This document shows, one piece after another, positions 31,500-32,953 of a stretch of 32,953 nucleotides of DNA (positions are counted from its first letter, which is position 1; each line of letters starts with the position of its first letter). Below the pieces are notes generated by a model. It saw nothing but the letters and a program-made list of their open reading frames with translations. It was not told the DNA's origin and searched no databases. This DNA comes from Nostocoides jenkinsii Ben 74 (GTDB lineage Bacteria > Actinomycetota > Actinomycetes > Actinomycetales > Dermatophilaceae). The DNA lies in contig NZ_HF571038.1 of NCBI RefSeq assembly GCF_001046875.1, positions 1,557,884-1,590,836 of the forward strand, given 5' to 3'. The position numbers and the translations under genes are program-made.

Positions 31500-32953
31500 C
31501 GGGTCGCTCCTGTCGCGAGGTCGGTGTGCCGGATGGCTCGCGCGGCAGTCAGCCACCCGATCGCCTGGTCCGCGTCGGCGGTCTTGTTCGGGAAGTAGCG
31601 GACCGCCGTCATGTAGAGATTCCGCGTGGCCTCCGGGTAGGTCAGCGGAGTCTGCCGAGCCAGGCGGGGATCGAGGACGGCGATCATGCCGTAGTCGGTG
31701 ACGCGCCGAATCAGTCGCCCAGCGGCCTGCTCCATCTTGGTCGCGGCGTCACCGACATAGATGTGTCGATCGGCTGCCCAGCGGTCCAGCCCGAAGCGGG
31801 CTGCTGCGGAGGCGCATCGGGCGTCATCGACAACATTCGCGGGTGCCCGCAAGGCGCGGTCCACGATCACGAGCGAGCACGTCTGCCCGGCGGCGTCCAG
31901 GCCGGTCATCAACGACCGGGTGCCGACCAGGACGCTGTCGTGGTCGGCGATCCATTCGGCGGCGACACGGGCGACATCTTGGCCGTCCCATTGAGAGTGG
32001 ACTGTGAAGCCGGTCTTGGCGCGCAGCGCCTCGGCGTATGCCTGTCCACCTTTCTTCGTCGCGCTCAACACCAACGCGGCCCCGCCGTTCGCGGTGACGA
32101 GCGAGATGATCTGCCCGATCGCCCACTGCTGGTGCAGGTCGACGTCAAACTTCCAGCGGTTTCCGTTCATCCGGGCGACCTTGCTCAACTCGGCTCCGTC
32201 GCGCAGTGCGGGGGAGTAGAAGGCTGACGCGGCGTAGGCGGCGGCGAAAGGTGACGGGTATTCGGTCACCGGCTGACCGATGCCGACTTCGGAGCCGAAC
32301 GACGCGGGCATCGTCGCCGAGACCATTGAGACCGAGATCGGGACGTCGACCGGCGGCATGTCGTCGTCTTGCGGCTCTACGCGGTGATAGAGGTTGGCGG
32401 CGATGGCGAACGAGACGTCGACGGGGGAGACCCGCGCCGCGCCGCCGCGCCATCCGCGCACCTTCTCGGTGTCGGCGAGCAATCCCCATTCGCCCCAGCG
32501 GGCGTGTCCAGGGCCGGGAGAGATCAGGTCGTCCACGATCTCGGACAATTCACCCAGCGCCGACAGCGCGCGGCGTCGATGCATGTCCCCGACAACGGTG
32601 CCGATGTTTGGAATGACTGCTTTGGCGGCGGTGATCCACGTCGCGATCCCTGACGCCAGATCGGCGACAGGGTTGTCCTCATCGGCCATCGTCGCGGTGC
32701 CGGACTGGTCTTTGCCGCGCAACCATTCGCTGACGGTCTTGTCGACCAGCCCCGCGAGGGCATAGCCGTCATCGACAACCGCGTCGACCTCGGGGACGCG
32801 GACGGACCCGACAGAACCGAACCTGGCCCCGATTAGCCGGGCCACTCGGCTGACGGCGCGACCACTGAGCGTTTTGGCCCCCGCATTGCGCACCGCAGGC
32901 GGAAGCGCGTGCGCCTCGTCGACCACGAGGTGGTCGACGAGGCCGACACTGCG
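31496..32953 (-). CDS. DinG/XPD-like superfamily 2 helicase, C-terminal 485 residues
   Basis: The open frame runs off the right edge. Motif II VVDEAHALP is near the edge. It is followed by a helical insert, VSMVSATMPASFG (motif III-like), a block with LVLSATKKGGQAYAEAL, VLVGTRSLMTGLDAAGQTCS with VIVDRALRAP (motif V) and MEQAAGRLIRRVTDYGMIAV with LDPRL (motif VI), the DinG pattern. Walker A and the possible Fe-S region lie outside. DinG-type helicases unwind 5'-3' and remove R-loops. The stop overlaps the exonuclease start by ATGA. Confidence 0.88.
   Translation of the reverse strand, partial: RSVGLVDHLVVDEAHALPPAVRNAGAKTLSGRAVSRVARLIGARFGSVGSVRVPEVDAVVDDGYALAGLVDKTVSEWLRGKDQSGTATMADEDNPVADLASGIATWITAAKAVIPNIGTVVGDMHRRRALSALGELSEIVDDLISPGPGHARWGEWGLLADTEKVRGWRGGAARVSPVDVSFAIAANLYHRVEPQDDDMPPVDVPISVSMVSATMPASFGSEVGIGQPVTEYPSPFAAAYAASAFYSPALRDGAELSKVARMNGNRWKFDVDLHQQWAIGQIISLVTANGGAALVLSATKKGGQAYAEALRAKTGFTVHSQWDGQDVARVAAEWIADHDSVLVGTRSLMTGLDAAGQTCSLVIVDRALRAPANVVDDARCASAAARFGLDRWAADRHIYVGDAATKMEQAAGRLIRRVTDYGMIAVLDPRLARQTPLTYPEATRNLYMTAVRYFPNKTADADQAIGWLTAARAIRHTDLATGATR

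Larger units (their letters stand above)
20359..32953 (+). mobile_element. Integrated element at the tRNA-Met 3' end (prophage-like or ICE-like), right part not in window
   Basis: Evidence: a tRNA 3' end followed at once by arm-like repeats, an excisionase-like HTH gene and a tyrosine integrase. Next come genes typical of actinobacterial mobile DNA (DUF262, zinc-module proteins, DNA methylase, RtcB, Ro60, clamp-like proteins, exonuclease, DinG-like helicase). The host word GTATGCC/GGCATAC drops from about one per 0.85 kb to 2 in 12.6 kb. No structural phage genes or conjugation genes are visible, so the class is open. The distal att site is beyond the window. Confidence 0.8.

Overview
The window is high-GC DNA from an actinobacterium. 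The gene content fits this: leuA with a leucine leader peptide, recO next to uppS, a Zur-regulated znuACB operon, a SigE-type ECF sigma factor, and dgt-dnaG followed by tRNA-Asn. The family cannot be fixed from the sequence alone. Two parts differ in character: host backbone (about 920-20358) and an integrated element (about 20359 to the right edge). A small mobile scar lies at the left edge (1-919).

Left edge: the 5' part of an IS256-family transposase on the minus strand, abutting the C-terminal remnant of an SMC/TrlF-like ATPase. Backbone: leucine leader peptide and attenuator, leuA, alkB-like oxygenase (minus), recO, uppS, then a minus-strand zinc operon znuA-znuC-znuB-zur whose promoter carries a perfect 7-1-7 Zur palindrome ending on the start codon. 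Next come an alpha/beta hydrolase, a small membrane protein, an ECF sigma factor with a membrane-anchored partner, a 3-mercaptopyruvate-type sulfurtransferase, dusB (with an apparent 3' frameshift), a YdeI-domain/DMFase-like fusion, dgt, dnaG, a conserved hypothetical gene, tRNA-Asn and tRNA-Met(CAT). The 7-mer GTATGCC/GGCATAC is strikingly frequent in this part (about 24 by eye in 20 kb) and nearly absent from the element (2 in 12.6 kb).

Element: starting just after the 3' end of tRNA-Met there are direct repeats resembling integrase arm sites, an excisionase-like HTH gene and a tyrosine integrase. They are followed by a stand-alone DUF262 protein, an unknown 358-residue protein and a Cys/His zinc-module gene broken by a 14-bp duplication. 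Converging on these is a long, tightly overlapping minus-strand operon. In transcription order it encodes a DinG-like helicase (cut by the right edge), a DEDDh exonuclease, a zinc-module gene, two tandem beta-clamp-like (DnaN-like) proteins, the vWA half of a Ro60 protein, a small HTH protein, an N4/N6 DNA methyltransferase with an inserted HTH, the RNA ligase RtcB, and a four-helix membrane protein. RtcB and Ro60 are an established RNA-repair/RNA-quality pairing; placing them in one operon with clamp-like, exonuclease, helicase and methylase genes is the most unusual thing here. It may be the early region of a prophage or a related integrative element.

Signals inside the element that the genes do not explain: a 9-mer CTGCGCTCA found five times, only at gene junctions and always co-oriented with transcription, three times exactly 8 nt before a start codon; a second shared block before two leaderless-looking starts; and an orphan IS200/IS605-type right-end hairpin (omega-RNA 3'-end-like) with no tnpB in view.
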